This document shows, piece by piece, positions 25,026-34,492 of a DNA stretch of 45,744 nt. Source of the stretch: an uncultured Clostridiaceae bacterium (GTDB lineage: Bacteria; Bacillota; Clostridia; TANB77; CAG-508). The translations under genes were made by a program, and so were the position numbers. The first letter of the stretch is position 1; each line of letters opens with the position of its first letter. A model generated the notes under the pieces. That model searched no databases. It saw only the letters and a list, made by a program, of their open reading frames with translations, and was not told the DNA's origin. The stretch is from NCBI GenBank assembly GCA_947642455.1, contig CANRSN010000017.1, positions 1 to 45,744 of the forward strand, given 5' to 3'.

Positions 25026-25568
25026 CTAATAGCGATATAAATAATCACGTAATGCATCATAAACAGGATCACGTTTTACAATACAATCGGTTTGTAAAAT
25101 TTCTTCCAGTTCTTGAAGAGATACAAACTTTGCACATTCGACTTCTGATTCCTGAAGTATAATATCCTTTGCACGTAAACCATTATGCCTTAAAATGAAG
25201 AAGTCATAAAACTGATTCTCCACATAATCATCTGCAAATTTTTGAGATACTCTGTATGAGAACATATATCTAAAATCTGTTACACTAACCTTAGCTCTAA
25301 TACCAACAGAAACTTCCTCATTGATTTCTCGTGCAGCAGCTGAAACAGCATCTTGCCCTGTCGAAATATGACCAGCGACAGAAATGTCCCAAAGACCAGC
25401 ATTTTTATCTTTGCTAATACTTCTTTTTTGTAACAAAACCTTATTCTTTTCATTGATTATAGCAATTACAATTGCACGATGCCATAATCCACGTTGATGA
25501 ATTTCTTTACGAGTCAATATTTCACCTGTTTTTACACCATTTTCATCGAGAACATCAATATATTCCAT
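25026..25568 (-). CDS. Nudix hydrolase, isopentenyl-diphosphate-isomerase-like group
   Basis: Encodes about 180 residues starting MEYIDVLDENGVKTGE. Features: RKEIHQRGLWHRAIVIAI, LLQKRSISKDKNAGLWDISV, then the Nudix box as GHISTGQDAVSAAAREINEE. The first Glu of the GX5E pattern is Gln, as is usual for this group (YfcD-like), while the REINEE metal ligands are intact. Substrate unknown. I prefer the ATG at 25568, 8 bases after GGGAG, to the ATG at 25574. Its codons are less AT-rich than those of rqcH next door, and it borders the accessory island. Confidence 0.85.
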   Translation of the reverse strand: MEYIDVLDENGVKTGEILTRKEIHQRGLWHRAIVIAIINEKNKVLLQKRSISKDKNAGLWDISVAGHISTGQDAVSAAAREINEEVSVGIRAKVSVTDFRYMFSYRVSQKFADDYVENQFYDFFILRHNGLRAKDIILQESEVECAKFVSLQELEEILQTDCIVKRDPVYDALRDYLYRY

Positions 25569-25644
25569 ATGCATCTCTCCCTTTCTTATATTATTGTATA
25601 AGACTACATTATAATAGTATCATGATTAACATAAAATGTCAAGG

Positions 25645-25673
25645 TTGATATTTAGATATTTTTATGTTAAAAT
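25645..25673 (+). promoter_or_regulatory. sigma-A type promoter for rqcH
   Basis: TTGATA at 25645-25650, a 17-base spacer, TAAAAT at 25668-25673, 34 bases before the rqcH start. Confidence 0.65.
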
Positions 25674-25707
25674 CAACTTAAATTCTCAAAGGAAAGGAAA
25701 TTTAACT

Positions 25708-27432
25708 ATGGCATTTGATGGTATTGTTACAAAAAAAATAGTTTACGAATTAAATAATAACTTAAAAAATGGCAAAATAAACAAAATATATGAACCTAGC
25801 AAAAACGAAATCATACTAGGTATTTACAATAATGGTAAAAACTATGCTTTAACCTTAAATATTTCTACTAACTACAGAATACACCTTACAACAAACTCTA
25901 AGCCTAATCCAATACATGCTCCAAATTTCTGCATGTTATTAAGAAAACACTTAATAGGCTTTAAAATCTCAAATATAACTCTAAAAGGATTAGAAAGAAT
26001 TGTATATCTTGATTTAGAAGGTTATAATGAGCTAAACGATTTTACTAAAAAAAAGTTAGTAGTTGAGCTGATGGGTAAACATAGTAATATAATTCTTTTA
26101 AATGATAAAGAAATTATAATAGATAGTTTAAGGCATCTAGATATAACATCTAACTCCTATAGAGACATTTTACCAGCACACTTCTATAGTTTACCAACTT
26201 CTGAAAAGTATAACTTTTTAGAAACATCTAGTCAAGATTTTCTAAATATAATTAATCAAAGAAATAATTCTACTCTATCAAATATAATCCCAGATTTATT
26301 TATTGGTATAAGTAGAGCTTTTATATTAAACAGACTAGAAAGTTTAAATATATCTGACACAGAATATTCTACTTCAGATATATTAGTTTTGTATTCTTCT
26401 ATAAAAAATATTATAGAAAATATTAATCAATCATCATGTATTACAACAAATAATGATTTTGTTATTTCTGACCTGCCTACCTCAGATTTATTGCAAACAA
26501 ATTTCTTTATAGATGATTTCTACTTTAATAAAGAATCTCATGATTTATTAATAAATTATAGAAATAGTTTATTAAAACTAATGCTTGTAAATTTAAAAAA
26601 GATTTCTAAAAAAATTGAAAACATAAATCATAAACTAAAAGATTGTGAAAATATGGATAAATATCGCATATATGGAGAATTGATTACTGCTAACTTGTAT
26701 CAAATAAATCCAAATGAAAATATATCTTCAATCACTTTAGAAAATTTTTATGATAATAATAATTCTATTGAAATTCCTTTAGATAAGGCGATTTCTCCTT
26801 CATTAAATGCTAAAAAGTACTTTAAAAAATATCACAAGCTAAAAAATGCTTTAGAAATTGTGAGTCTTCAAAAACAAGAAGCAGAAAAAGAATTAGACTA
26901 TATTGAAAGTATTATTTATGAACTTGAAAATTGTAGCAGTATTGAAGACATAGATGAAATTTACGAAGAAATCTCTGAAAATAGCATCTTGCAAGAATAT
27001 AATAACTTCAAAAAAAATGATTCTAAAATTAAACAAAATAAAATGAATAAAAGGAAATCAAATAATGAATATGAACCTATCACTTATACTGTTGATGGCT
27101 ATACTGTGTTTGTTGGTAAAAACAACAAACAAAATGATTACATTTCTACTAAACTGGGTAAAAATGAAGATTTATGGTTTCATACTAAAGATATAAGAGG
27201 TAGTCATGTTCTTCTTAAATGTAATGGAAAACAAGTATCTACAAATACTATTATCAGCTGTTGCAAAATTGCAGCTTTTCACAGCAAAGCCAAACTCTCA
27301 TCAAATGTACCTGTAGATTATTGTAAAATTAAATATGTACGTAAACCTTCTGGCAGTAAACCTGGCATGGTTATTTATTCTAATAATGAAACTATTAACG
27401 TTATGCCTCTTAACCCAAAAAAGAAAGTATGA
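25708..27432 (+). CDS. rqcH: Rqc2/NEMF homologue RqcH (NFACT protein)
   Basis: Encodes about 574 residues starting MAFDGIVTKKIVYELN, the standard NFACT N-terminus. RqcH binds stalled 50S subunits and adds C-terminal alanine tails that mark the peptide for degradation. NFACT-N covers about 1-170 (with HAPNFCMLLRKHL and LMGKHSNIIL), a helix-hairpin and coiled-coil part about 290-450, and the NFACT-R (DUF814) domain at the end (TVDGYTVFVGKNNKQNDY, DLWFHTKDIRGSHVLLK). The ATG at 25708 follows AAAGGAAAGG; the open frame from 25636 covers the promoter. Older annotations call it fibronectin-binding protein. Confidence 0.95.
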   Translation: MAFDGIVTKKIVYELNNNLKNGKINKIYEPSKNEIILGIYNNGKNYALTLNISTNYRIHLTTNSKPNPIHAPNFCMLLRKHLIGFKISNITLKGLERIVYLDLEGYNELNDFTKKKLVVELMGKHSNIILLNDKEIIIDSLRHLDITSNSYRDILPAHFYSLPTSEKYNFLETSSQDFLNIINQRNNSTLSNIIPDLFIGISRAFILNRLESLNISDTEYSTSDILVLYSSIKNIIENINQSSCITTNNDFVISDLPTSDLLQTNFFIDDFYFNKESHDLLINYRNSLLKLMLVNLKKISKKIENINHKLKDCENMDKYRIYGELITANLYQINPNENISSITLENFYDNNNSIEIPLDKAISPSLNAKKYFKKYHKLKNALEIVSLQKQEAEKELDYIESIIYELENCSSIEDIDEIYEEISENSILQEYNNFKKNDSKIKQNKMNKRKSNNEYEPITYTVDGYTVFVGKNNKQNDYISTKLGKNEDLWFHTKDIRGSHVLLKCNGKQVSTNTIISCCKIAAFHSKAKLSSNVPVDYCKIKYVRKPSGSKPGMVIYSNNETINVMPLNPKKKV

Positions 27433-27517
27433 ACAAATCGAAAAAACTTTAAATTAGCATAATTTCAACTTTTCTCTTTGGCTTTTTGTAAATTTGTGCA
27501 CAATGTTAGTAAAGCTC

Positions 27518-27558
27518 TTAAACAATAGGAAAAATCAGTATGCTTTCCTATTGTTTAA
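27518..27558 (+). terminator. hairpin after rqcH
   Basis: TTAAACAATAGGAAA pairs perfectly with TTTCCTATTGTTTAA (15 bp, 11-base loop). Confidence 0.65.
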
Positions 27559-27604
27559 AAAAATGAAATAAGGTATAAATTATTATTCCTTATCTCATTT
27601 TTTT
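27557..27604. terminator. bidirectional terminator between rqcH and the small membrane gene
   Basis: AAAAAAATGA..AATAAGG pairs with CCTTAT..TCATTTTTTT around an A/T-rich loop, giving a T-run in both directions. It overlaps the previous hairpin by two bases. Confidence 0.7.
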
Positions 27605-27648
27605 ATATTGCTAACACCAAAGTTAATTTTTTGTTAAGAATCCCTTGG

Positions 27649-27879
27649 TTATATACCATATATTAGTCTAACAATTGCAATAACCATTAATAACATTATT
27701 GTACTCCAAAACCAAGTTGCAATAGTACACATACACATTACTAAAAGTTTTGGTAGCCTTTCTCCTACAAACCCCTGCATTATTGCTCCTGCAAAAAATT
27801 TCCGATGAGCTACCATATACATTGAATAAATTATACTAAAAATTAATGTTGCAATAAGAATTCCTACAAATACTTTCAT
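27649..27879 (-). CDS. small two-helix membrane protein
   Basis: Encodes about 76 residues starting MKVFVGILIATLIFSIIYSM. AAGGAGGAGC precedes the ATG at 27879. Two membrane helices (about 2-22 and 48-72) flank the short cationic segment VAHRKFFAGAIMQGFVGERLP. I recognise no family. Confidence 0.6.
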   Translation of the reverse strand: MKVFVGILIATLIFSIIYSMYMVAHRKFFAGAIMQGFVGERLPKLLVMCMCTIATWFWSTIMLLMVIAIVRLIYGI

Positions 27880-27970
27880 TTTGCTCCTCCTTGTGCCTAC
27901 TGCACGTTGCATTTTTTTATTTTCATCTATTTATATTGTAACACTTTTTACTACATTTTACAAGTATTTT

Positions 27971-28213
27971 GCTTAGTGTGTAGCAAAAAGAGTACAATTT
28001 GTTACAATTCATAGATATTAAGTATCTATGTAGGCAATATAATATTTATTTTTAGAAGTTTTGCGCAGGGAAGCTCCCACAGCGGACATGACCCAGAGCT
28101 ACCCACGAAGCCAGTAAAAAACTTCGACAAAATAAATATTATATTGCCTATTGGCTTCTAATTTTCAAACTATGAATTGTAACAAATTGTACTCTTTTTT
28201 GCTGTTCAGTGTG
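27971..28213. mobile_element. palindromic MITE-like element, copy E, nearly full
   Basis: The ends are TAGCAAAAAGAGTACAATTT at 27981 and its complement ending GCT at 28203, with one A missing on the left. Outside lie GCTTAGTGTG (27971-27980) and GTTCAGTGTG (28204-28213), an 8-of-10 match that fits a decayed target duplication. The core at 28063-28117 begins GCGCAGGGAAGCTCCC and matches copy A in about 49 of 55 bases. It is closed by GAAGTTTT/AAAACTTC, where copy A has CAAAGTTTT/AAAACTTTG. The stop codon of the minus-strand gene that ends at 28206 lies in the right duplication. Confidence 0.85.
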
Positions 28214-29417
28214 TTTTTCTACGTTTATATATAATTACTAAAATTACAATTATAGTAAAAACAATTATACCACCAATAATAAAAGCAAAATTATTTTCTT
28301 GTTGTATGATATCTCCACTAATTTGTGTTTCATTTTGGTTTTGTTCTAAAATAGCAGAGAGTTTTTGTGCCTGAGCTTTTTGCTCTTCCTTATTTTGAAG
28401 CTCTTCTACTTCATTTCTTTTATATGCTATTATTTCATATTTTTTAATAGTAATACCATCACTTGCAGAAACAACAACTTCAATTTTATTCTCTCCTACT
28501 TTTATATTCTCATTTCCGCTAACCTTTACTATTGCATTTTGTTTTTGAGGAATAGCCAAAATATCTAATTTATCCACATTATTTGCTACTTCTATAAAAT
28601 ATTTAGTAATATTAAAATCAAAAGGTGGAGTTAACATACCTTGCCTTACTGCTAAGTTTTCTAAATTTGCATTTGCCATTTCTATATTTTTAGTTTTTGT
28701 TATATATATTTTATATATCTCTACTTTTGTTTTGTCTTTTGACTGAACTTCTATATTTATAGTATTAGACCCCATTTTAAAATTAGTATTTCCTGTTATT
28801 ATAACATTTGCATCTTTACTTTCTGGAATAGCTGTTACCTCTAAACTATTTATATTATCATCAGCAACAAAATAATATTCTTTTATATTTTTATCAAAAT
28901 CTGGACTAATTCCTTCATGATTTAATCGTAAAACTTTCAAATCTGCATTATCAGGTGAAGTTTCTGGTTGCTCACTCTCATTTGCTTCTACTTCAATTTT
29001 CCCTATTTGTAATTCTATATTGCCATTATTTATTTCTATTTTTTCGCCATTTTCATTATAAAATTCTCCTGTAACTATAAAACCTGTTTTTCCTTCTTCA
29101 ATTCCTTTAAATACAAAACTTCCTATATCTATTTCTCTTACATTTTGACCAGTACTACTTACCCAAGTATATAAAATTTTATTATCTACTTTGTTTGAAT
29201 TCTCTGGTCCTTTTACATACTCTAACTTTGTATTATCCCAATATATTTCCATTGTAAAAGTGGCTACAAAAGTATCTTTAATATTTACTATTACTTCTAC
29301 TTCTTCATCTTTTTCTATAATAGTTTTATTTAATATTATTTGCATATCAGACTGTGCAAGGCATACACTAAAACTTACACACAAAATTAGAATTCCTAAA
29401 ACTATAATTCTTTTCAT
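28206..29417 (-). CDS. membrane-anchored cohesin-like protein with two cadherin-like domains
   Basis: Encodes 403 residues. A signal peptide (about 1-21) is followed by a cohesin-like beta domain (24-142; EIYWDNTKLEYVKGP and GSFVFKGIEEGKTGF are typical cohesin strands), two cadherin-like beta-sandwich domains of the PF12733 type (about 157-240 and 245-332, each with LEVTAIPESKDANVII or LDILAIPQKQNAIVKV), a Gln/Glu-rich linker and a C-terminal membrane helix (about 378-396) with KRRKTH inside. It is thus held on the outer membrane face. It lies 71 bases downstream of a dockerin-bearing glucosaminidase and probably displays it. Cohesin is inferred from pattern, not from a profile search. Confidence 0.8.
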   Translation of the reverse strand: MKRIIVLGILILCVSFSVCLAQSDMQIILNKTIIEKDEEVEVIVNIKDTFVATFTMEIYWDNTKLEYVKGPENSNKVDNKILYTWVSSTGQNVREIDIGSFVFKGIEEGKTGFIVTGEFYNENGEKIEINNGNIELQIGKIEVEANESEQPETSPDNADLKVLRLNHEGISPDFDKNIKEYYFVADDNINSLEVTAIPESKDANVIITGNTNFKMGSNTINIEVQSKDKTKVEIYKIYITKTKNIEMANANLENLAVRQGMLTPPFDFNITKYFIEVANNVDKLDILAIPQKQNAIVKVSGNENIKVGENKIEVVVSASDGITIKKYEIIAYKRNEVEELQNKEEQKAQAQKLSAILEQNQNETQISGDIIQQENNFAFIIGGIIVFTIIVILVIIYKRRKTH

Positions 29418-29488
29418 AAAGCTTCTCTTCCCCTTTCCCTAAATTCTCACACATTAAATCTTACTAGAAAATTTAAACAGTATTAGCT

Positions 29489-31732
29489 TTATTGTTCTAT
29501 AAACTTAATTTCTAAAATATGTCTTTGTATTAATAGTGAATCTAATGAAGATGGATTTTTTCCATTTTTATTAATATTTCCTGCTTTTAAAAATACTCCA
29601 TTTAACATTTCTATTTCTAATATATGTCTTTGCAATACTAATAAATCTGAACTATTAATTTTACCATCTGCATTTACATCTCCATATATAATAGTTATAT
29701 ATTCCATTTTTATTACATCATTTTCATCTATTAATCTGATTTTACTTCCTGTTGTTATAATTTGCTCATCTGTCAATAATTCTCCTTTATTACTATATAT
29801 TTCTATATTATATTTACTATTTATTTTCTTTTTTATTTCTACTGATTTCAAATTTTCAATATCAAAACCTGTAATTTCATTTTCATCTACTTTCAAACCT
29901 TCTTCAAATATTACATCACCTTCTTCAAGTTTTGGAACAACTAAAACTTCTACTTCTTTGCTTATTCCTTCGTCTTGAGTAGTTAATATAATTTTTGCCT
30001 TTCCTTCATTTACTGTTGTTATAGTCCCTAAATTATCAACATTTATAATATTTACATTACTTGATTCATATTTTATATTCATATTACTTGCATCACTTGG
30101 TATAATAATAGGTTTTAATATATAACTATCACCCATTTGCAATGTTAAACTTTCTATACCAAGTTGTAAATCTGTTACAGGTGTATATACTTGTATATCA
30201 ATACTTCCAGAAACATCATTTTCTTTAGATTTTACTGTAATAGCTGTTTTCCCTGATCTAATCCCCATTATATTTCCACTACTATCTATACTTGCAATTC
30301 CACTATTGCTTGAACTATATTCTACTTCATTATCTTTTGCTTCTTCTGGTAAAATCTGTACATTTAACTTTTTAACTTCTCCTTTTTTTATGACAGGATT
30401 GTCAATAGATACATTTATTTGTTCTATTTGTCTTTTTGGAACTTCTTTCAGATAATTTTGGAAAACATACCCTATCATTCCATTTGGTAGTCTCACTCTA
30501 TCCCATAGTTCCCCTGATTGCTTACCTTTAGCAATTCTAGTCATTGTAACTGTTCTATCTATAGATGTTAATACTTCATATGAAGTAGATGGTCCTGATC
30601 TTACATTTAATGTATTTATTACATCTGCATACACCTGCGTATCATCTAAAGAAAAATCGCTTTCCAAAATATTAGGACTTTCCATTGGAACTCTTGGCAT
30701 ATTATTATATACTGGAATTATAAAAGACATTGAACTATCAAGAATTCCAGTATTTGCATACCCATTATATATTGACCTAGACTCACTATATGGAGCCAAT
30801 ACATTCGTCATATACTGATGCCAAAATAATTGACCACCACTACTACTAGTTACATGAAATTTTTGTAAATAAACTGTATCTTGTCCTAAATGTATATAAC
30901 TTGAACCAATAAAAATTCCTCCTCCTGTTATTGCCTTATTTTTGTCATTCCATGGAATCAAATATTTATCTTTAGTAGCCTGACTTGCTCCTTTACCATC
31001 TTTAGCATATTGTAATCCATTTCTTATAGCCCCATTTGGCTCTGCTGAACTTGTCGCTCCAATATTATAAAAATTGTAATATCCTTCAAAACCAGGTACT
31101 CTTCCACTAATTGAACTATGTGACAAAAAAGGTCCTACTTCTTGTTTTATTCTTGATGCTAAATGATAACTACTTACTCTTGAATTTACTCCAGCTGACA
31201 AAATCAAATCTGAATATTTATTTGTCATTGTTATATTATTTCCACTACTATCAACATATTCTACAATCCTATTATAAAATTCAGTTCCATACAAAATTTT
31301 CTCAATACCATCTATGTTATTAGTCTTTTCATCATATGATAAACTTTCAAATTGAAATATTCTAACTTCATTTAAAAAATTTCTTGGATCCATACAATAT
31401 TCAACCGCTCTTCTAGAAGAATCTACCCATCCTGAATCTACTTCTACATTATATTTGTCTGGATCAGTATTTTTCCACCTATCTGAATATGATTTTGGTA
31501 CTAAATTTTTCCCAAAAATATTTTCATTATTTATTACATATGTCCAATCTAAATTAGTATATAATGCTGTAAATTTCCAATTTGGATGTCTTTTTTGCAA
31601 TTCATATAAATATGGTCTATAACTTTCAGGAAAACTCTCTATCCCCTCTCTTCTGTCATCTGCTAAAACTTTACTATTTATTAATATAATTGCTACAAAT
31701 ATAATAAATACAAAGATTTTTTTATATTTCAT
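29489..31732 (-). CDS. secreted glucosaminidase with SH3, Big_2 and dockerin domains
   Basis: Encodes about 747 residues from the ATG at 31732 (MKYKKIFVFIIF, a signal peptide). Positions below count from an upstream ATG-like codon 10 residues earlier. A GH73-type N-acetylglucosaminidase domain covers about 45-355 (HPNWKFTALYTNLDW, DPRNFLNE, HLASRIKQEVG with the likely catalytic Glu, YYNFYNIGA). Then SH3b (377-440, LNVRSGPSTSYEVL), two Big_2 domains (447-525 and 527-608), a small beta module and a type I dockerin (693-755: GDVNADGKINSSDLLVLQRH, then a degenerate second repeat NINKNGKNPSSLDSLLIQRH). It should cut peptidoglycan while docked on a cohesin protein. The next gene downstream encodes such a protein. 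Confidence 0.88.
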   Translation of the reverse strand: MKYKKIFVFIIFVAIILINSKVLADDRREGIESFPESYRPYLYELQKRHPNWKFTALYTNLDWTYVINNENIFGKNLVPKSYSDRWKNTDPDKYNVEVDSGWVDSSRRAVEYCMDPRNFLNEVRIFQFESLSYDEKTNNIDGIEKILYGTEFYNRIVEYVDSSGNNITMTNKYSDLILSAGVNSRVSSYHLASRIKQEVGPFLSHSSISGRVPGFEGYYNFYNIGATSSAEPNGAIRNGLQYAKDGKGASQATKDKYLIPWNDKNKAITGGGIFIGSSYIHLGQDTVYLQKFHVTSSSGGQLFWHQYMTNVLAPYSESRSIYNGYANTGILDSSMSFIIPVYNNMPRVPMESPNILESDFSLDDTQVYADVINTLNVRSGPSTSYEVLTSIDRTVTMTRIAKGKQSGELWDRVRLPNGMIGYVFQNYLKEVPKRQIEQINVSIDNPVIKKGEVKKLNVQILPEEAKDNEVEYSSSNSGIASIDSSGNIMGIRSGKTAITVKSKENDVSGSIDIQVYTPVTDLQLGIESLTLQMGDSYILKPIIIPSDASNMNIKYESSNVNIINVDNLGTITTVNEGKAKIILTTQDEGISKEVEVLVVPKLEEGDVIFEEGLKVDENEITGFDIENLKSVEIKKKINSKYNIEIYSNKGELLTDEQIITTGSKIRLIDENDVIKMEYITIIYGDVNADGKINSSDLLVLQRHILEIEMLNGVFLKAGNINKNGKNPSSLDSLLIQRHILEIKFIEQ

Positions 31733-31784
31733 ATTTAATATCATTCCTTCCTCAAGGCACAAATCTAGTTAAAAAAGATATATA

Positions 31785-32414
31785 CTACTCAATTCCTCTT
31801 GCTTGTACAATAAGCCTATTTCTTGAGTAATTTACACATGTTATTAAAGTAACTATTCTTTCCCCTTTTGTTTCTTGCTCTATAGGTGCTGTATTTTGTG
31901 GTTTAACTTTGTAAATGTCATATATAGCATAGGTTTTTTTTCCATTTATATTATCTGACAAATACAATTCATCCCCAATTTCTAAGTCTATTAAATGATT
32001 AAACATTCTTTCTTGTTCATAATTATGACCTGCTATACAAAAATTACCTATTTCATTTGGGCTTGGTCCCCAAAACTTAGAAACGCATACTTTCATTCCA
32101 TTTTCTTCATAATTTTCTAATACATATGTCTCTAATTTTATTTTTGGTATTTCCAATTTTGCTGAAACTTCAAATCCCTTATATGTTGACGGAATATCCA
32201 CTCTTTCTATAATTATAGGAATCTCCTGCTCTACTTTCTCTACTATAATATTTTGCGTTATCTCTGTTTTATTTTCCATTCTAAATTTATTTTCTTTATA
32301 TACTCCCATACCTATATTTACTATTATTCCTAAAATAAGTATTAATATTATAATTCTTATTTTTCTTATTATTTTCATTTTTTCCATTTTTCTTTTTAAT
32401 ATTCTTCTTCCCAT
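31785..32414 (-). CDS. sortase
   Basis: Encodes 209 residues. An N-terminal basic stretch and membrane helix (IIILILILGIIVNIGMG) precede the catalytic domain: LEIPKIKLETYVLE, GNFCIAGHNY with the catalytic His, TLITCVNYS with Cys and NRLIVQ with Arg. AGAGGAAAT precedes the ATG at 32414. It lies between an LPKTG cohesin-like protein upstream and a dockerin glucosaminidase downstream, so the LPKTG protein is its likely substrate. It resembles the sortase at 12790 in layout and motifs. Confidence 0.92.
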   Translation of the reverse strand: MGRRILKRKMEKMKIIRKIRIIILILILGIIVNIGMGVYKENKFRMENKTEITQNIIVEKVEQEIPIIIERVDIPSTYKGFEVSAKLEIPKIKLETYVLENYEENGMKVCVSKFWGPSPNEIGNFCIAGHNYEQERMFNHLIDLEIGDELYLSDNINGKKTYAIYDIYKVKPQNTAPIEQETKGERIVTLITCVNYSRNRLIVQARGIE

Positions 32415-32556
32415 AATATTTCCTCTTTCTATGTAACATACTAATTTTAAAAATTATAGCCTGAAATATATATAATTTACTTTGCATAACAAGTTAGTTA
32501 AAAATATTTCAATTCCTATACTTAACACATTATATATGTTTCAGGCAACTTAATAT

Positions 32557-33609
32557 TTATTTTTCCTTTTTCTTTAATAAAACATATGCAAATACTAATA
32601 TTGCCAATATTGGCATTACTATATAGTATACTGTATTACCTGTTTTTGGTAAGTTTTGTGGTTTGTTACTTGCTCCATTGTTTGTTGTATTTGTTCCACT
32701 TGTTGTAGGTGGTACATTATTTTGTATTGGTGGTGTGTTTTCTTGTGGTGGTGGTGTTTGTGTATGCTCTTCTTTTACTGGAACTGTAAACGTTTGGCTT
32801 GCAATTTCTGCATCTGAATTGTCTCTATCTATTATTTTCAATTTTATACTATAATCTCCTGCTACCGTAAATAAACCTCTAACATTTAATTCTTTTTTTA
32901 CATCTTTTCCACCAATTGAGTCTCCTGCTGCATCTCCCCATCCACTTTGTATAATGTCATGTTCTAGACCTTGTGTATCTGTTCCTAATAATTTTACAGT
33001 TGCACCTGCTGGAGTTGTTGCTTCTGCTAATATTCTTGTATGCTCATAATTTTTTCCTAATGGTGATGTTATTGCTATTTTCATATTTTTTTCTTCATTT
33101 TTTATAATTTCACCTTCATAAGTTAATGCTATTTTATAATCTTCATATATTGGTTCTACTGTTACATTTTTTATAATTGGTATTGTAATGTCATCATAAT
33201 TTACTGATGCATCTGGATTTGCTAGTCCTTCTGCTGTAATACTAAACTCTGTTGGATTTGATGTTATAATTCCTTGTTTTCCCTTAAATGTTATAGACAT
33301 GTTACTTCGTGGTGCTATTCCTCCTTGTTGATCATAATAGTATACTCTTACTTTCGTACCTGTGTCATTTGCTGTTCCACCTTCTGCAGAAACATATTCT
33401 AATAAATTATTGTCATATGCAATATCAAATGTATATGCTCCCAATTGTGTTCCAAATTCTATATTTACAGTCACATTTTCCTCTGGATGTACTATTTGTT
33501 TGTCCACCGTAATATCAATTGTGTCTAATGCTGCTGCATATGTTTTTATTGTAAATGTCATCATAAATAATATAATAAAAGCTGTGATAATGCTCACTAT
33601 TTTTTTCAT
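32557..33609 (-). CDS. LPKTG wall-anchored cohesin-like protein
   Basis: Encodes 350 residues. Signal peptide 1-26; cohesin-like domain about 28-155 (IDITVDKQIVHPEENVTVNI, AYTFDIAYDNNLLEYVSAEG, MSITFKGKQGI); a second beta domain 156-275; a Pro/Thr/Asn-rich spacer; the sorting signal NLPKTGNT, a membrane helix and KKKEK. AGGAGGAAAATT precedes the ATG. It would be covalently fixed to the wall by the sortase encoded next to it, offering a cohesin to the dockerin hydrolases of this cluster. The cohesin assignment rests on visible patterns only. Confidence 0.82.
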   Translation of the reverse strand: MKKIVSIITAFIILFMMTFTIKTYAAALDTIDITVDKQIVHPEENVTVNIEFGTQLGAYTFDIAYDNNLLEYVSAEGGTANDTGTKVRVYYYDQQGGIAPRSNMSITFKGKQGIITSNPTEFSITAEGLANPDASVNYDDITIPIIKNVTVEPIYEDYKIALTYEGEIIKNEEKNMKIAITSPLGKNYEHTRILAEATTPAGATVKLLGTDTQGLEHDIIQSGWGDAAGDSIGGKDVKKELNVRGLFTVAGDYSIKLKIIDRDNSDAEIASQTFTVPVKEEHTQTPPPQENTPPIQNNVPPTTSGTNTTNNGASNKPQNLPKTGNTVYYIVMPILAILVFAYVLLKKKEK

Positions 33610-33777
33610 AAAAATTTTCCTCCTTTTTTGTTTATAATACTATTATTTCTTTTTTTTGAATTTTTACGTTAGAAATTTTTAGGATTTTAGCATTTTTTTT
33701 CAAAATTTGAATTTATTATAATTACATTTATTTATGTTATAATTTTGACTATACTAAATTTGAAAGGAATGATTTAT

Positions 33778-34401
33778 ATGAAAGTTCTACTTGTTAATGG
33801 CAGCCCTCATAAAGAGGGATGCACTAACTTAGCTTTAGAAGAAGTATCAAAAATTTTAGAAAAAAACGATATTGAAACTGAAATTTTTTGGCTTGGTAAC
33901 AAACCTATTGGTGGTTGCATTGGTTGTAATCACTGTCTTAATACAAATAATAGATGCTTTATGGATGATAAAGTAAATGTTTTTTTAGATATGGTTCCTT
34001 CTGCAGATGGCTTTGTTTTTGGCAGTCCTGTTCATTTTGCAAGCTCTAGTGGAAATTTAACTTCTTTTTTAGATAGAGTCTTTTATGGGAGAGGAAATCT
34101 ATTTGCTGGAAAAGCTTTCGCTAGTGTTGTAAGTTGTAGAAGAGGTGGTGCAACTGCTACTTTTGATCAAATTAATAAATATGCTCTTATTAGTAATATG
34201 TTTGTTGTTGGAAGCTCTTATTGGAATCAAATTCATGGTACTAATAGACAAGAAGCTATGCAAGACTTAGAAGGTTTACAAACAATGCGAAATCTCGCAC
34301 AAAATATGTCTTATTTTCTAAAATGTACCAATTTTTCTCATTCTAATGGTATTAATAAACCTACTTATGAAAAATCTATTAAAACAAATTTTATTAGATA
34401 A
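33778..34401 (+). CDS. flavodoxin-like NAD(P)H-dependent FMN reductase
   Basis: Encodes about 207 residues of the flavodoxin fold. MKVLLVNGSPHKEGCTNLAL is the FMN phosphate-binding loop; GCIGCNHCLN is the Cys-rich stretch common to iron-sulfur flavoprotein-like members; GFVFGSPVHFASSSGNLTSFLDR is the second flavin site. The ATG at 33778 follows AAAGGA by 9 bases. It lies on the plus strand inside the minus-strand surface cluster and splits it, so it is probably an insertion unrelated to the wall proteins. Confidence 0.88.
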   Translation: MKVLLVNGSPHKEGCTNLALEEVSKILEKNDIETEIFWLGNKPIGGCIGCNHCLNTNNRCFMDDKVNVFLDMVPSADGFVFGSPVHFASSSGNLTSFLDRVFYGRGNLFAGKAFASVVSCRRGGATATFDQINKYALISNMFVVGSSYWNQIHGTNRQEAMQDLEGLQTMRNLAQNMSYFLKCTNFSHSNGINKPTYEKSIKTNFIR

Positions 34402-34435
34402 GAATAGTCTTCGTATAGAACAAAATAAGTCCTAT

Positions 34436-34478
34436 AAAAAAATAAGATAGATTTTTATGTATTCTATCTTATTTTTTT
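34436..34478. terminator. bidirectional terminator
   Basis: AAAAATAAGATAGA pairs with TCTATCTTATTTTT over an 11-base loop, with T-runs both ways. It separates the flavoprotein gene from the convergent surface gene ending at 34493. Confidence 0.85.
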
Positions 34479-34492
34479 GTAATTATTCAATT

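Noticed and set aside
33778-34401. Flavoprotein as part of the surface-hydrolase system
   Set aside because: Opposite strand, own ribosome site, separated by a bidirectional terminator and without secretion signal.
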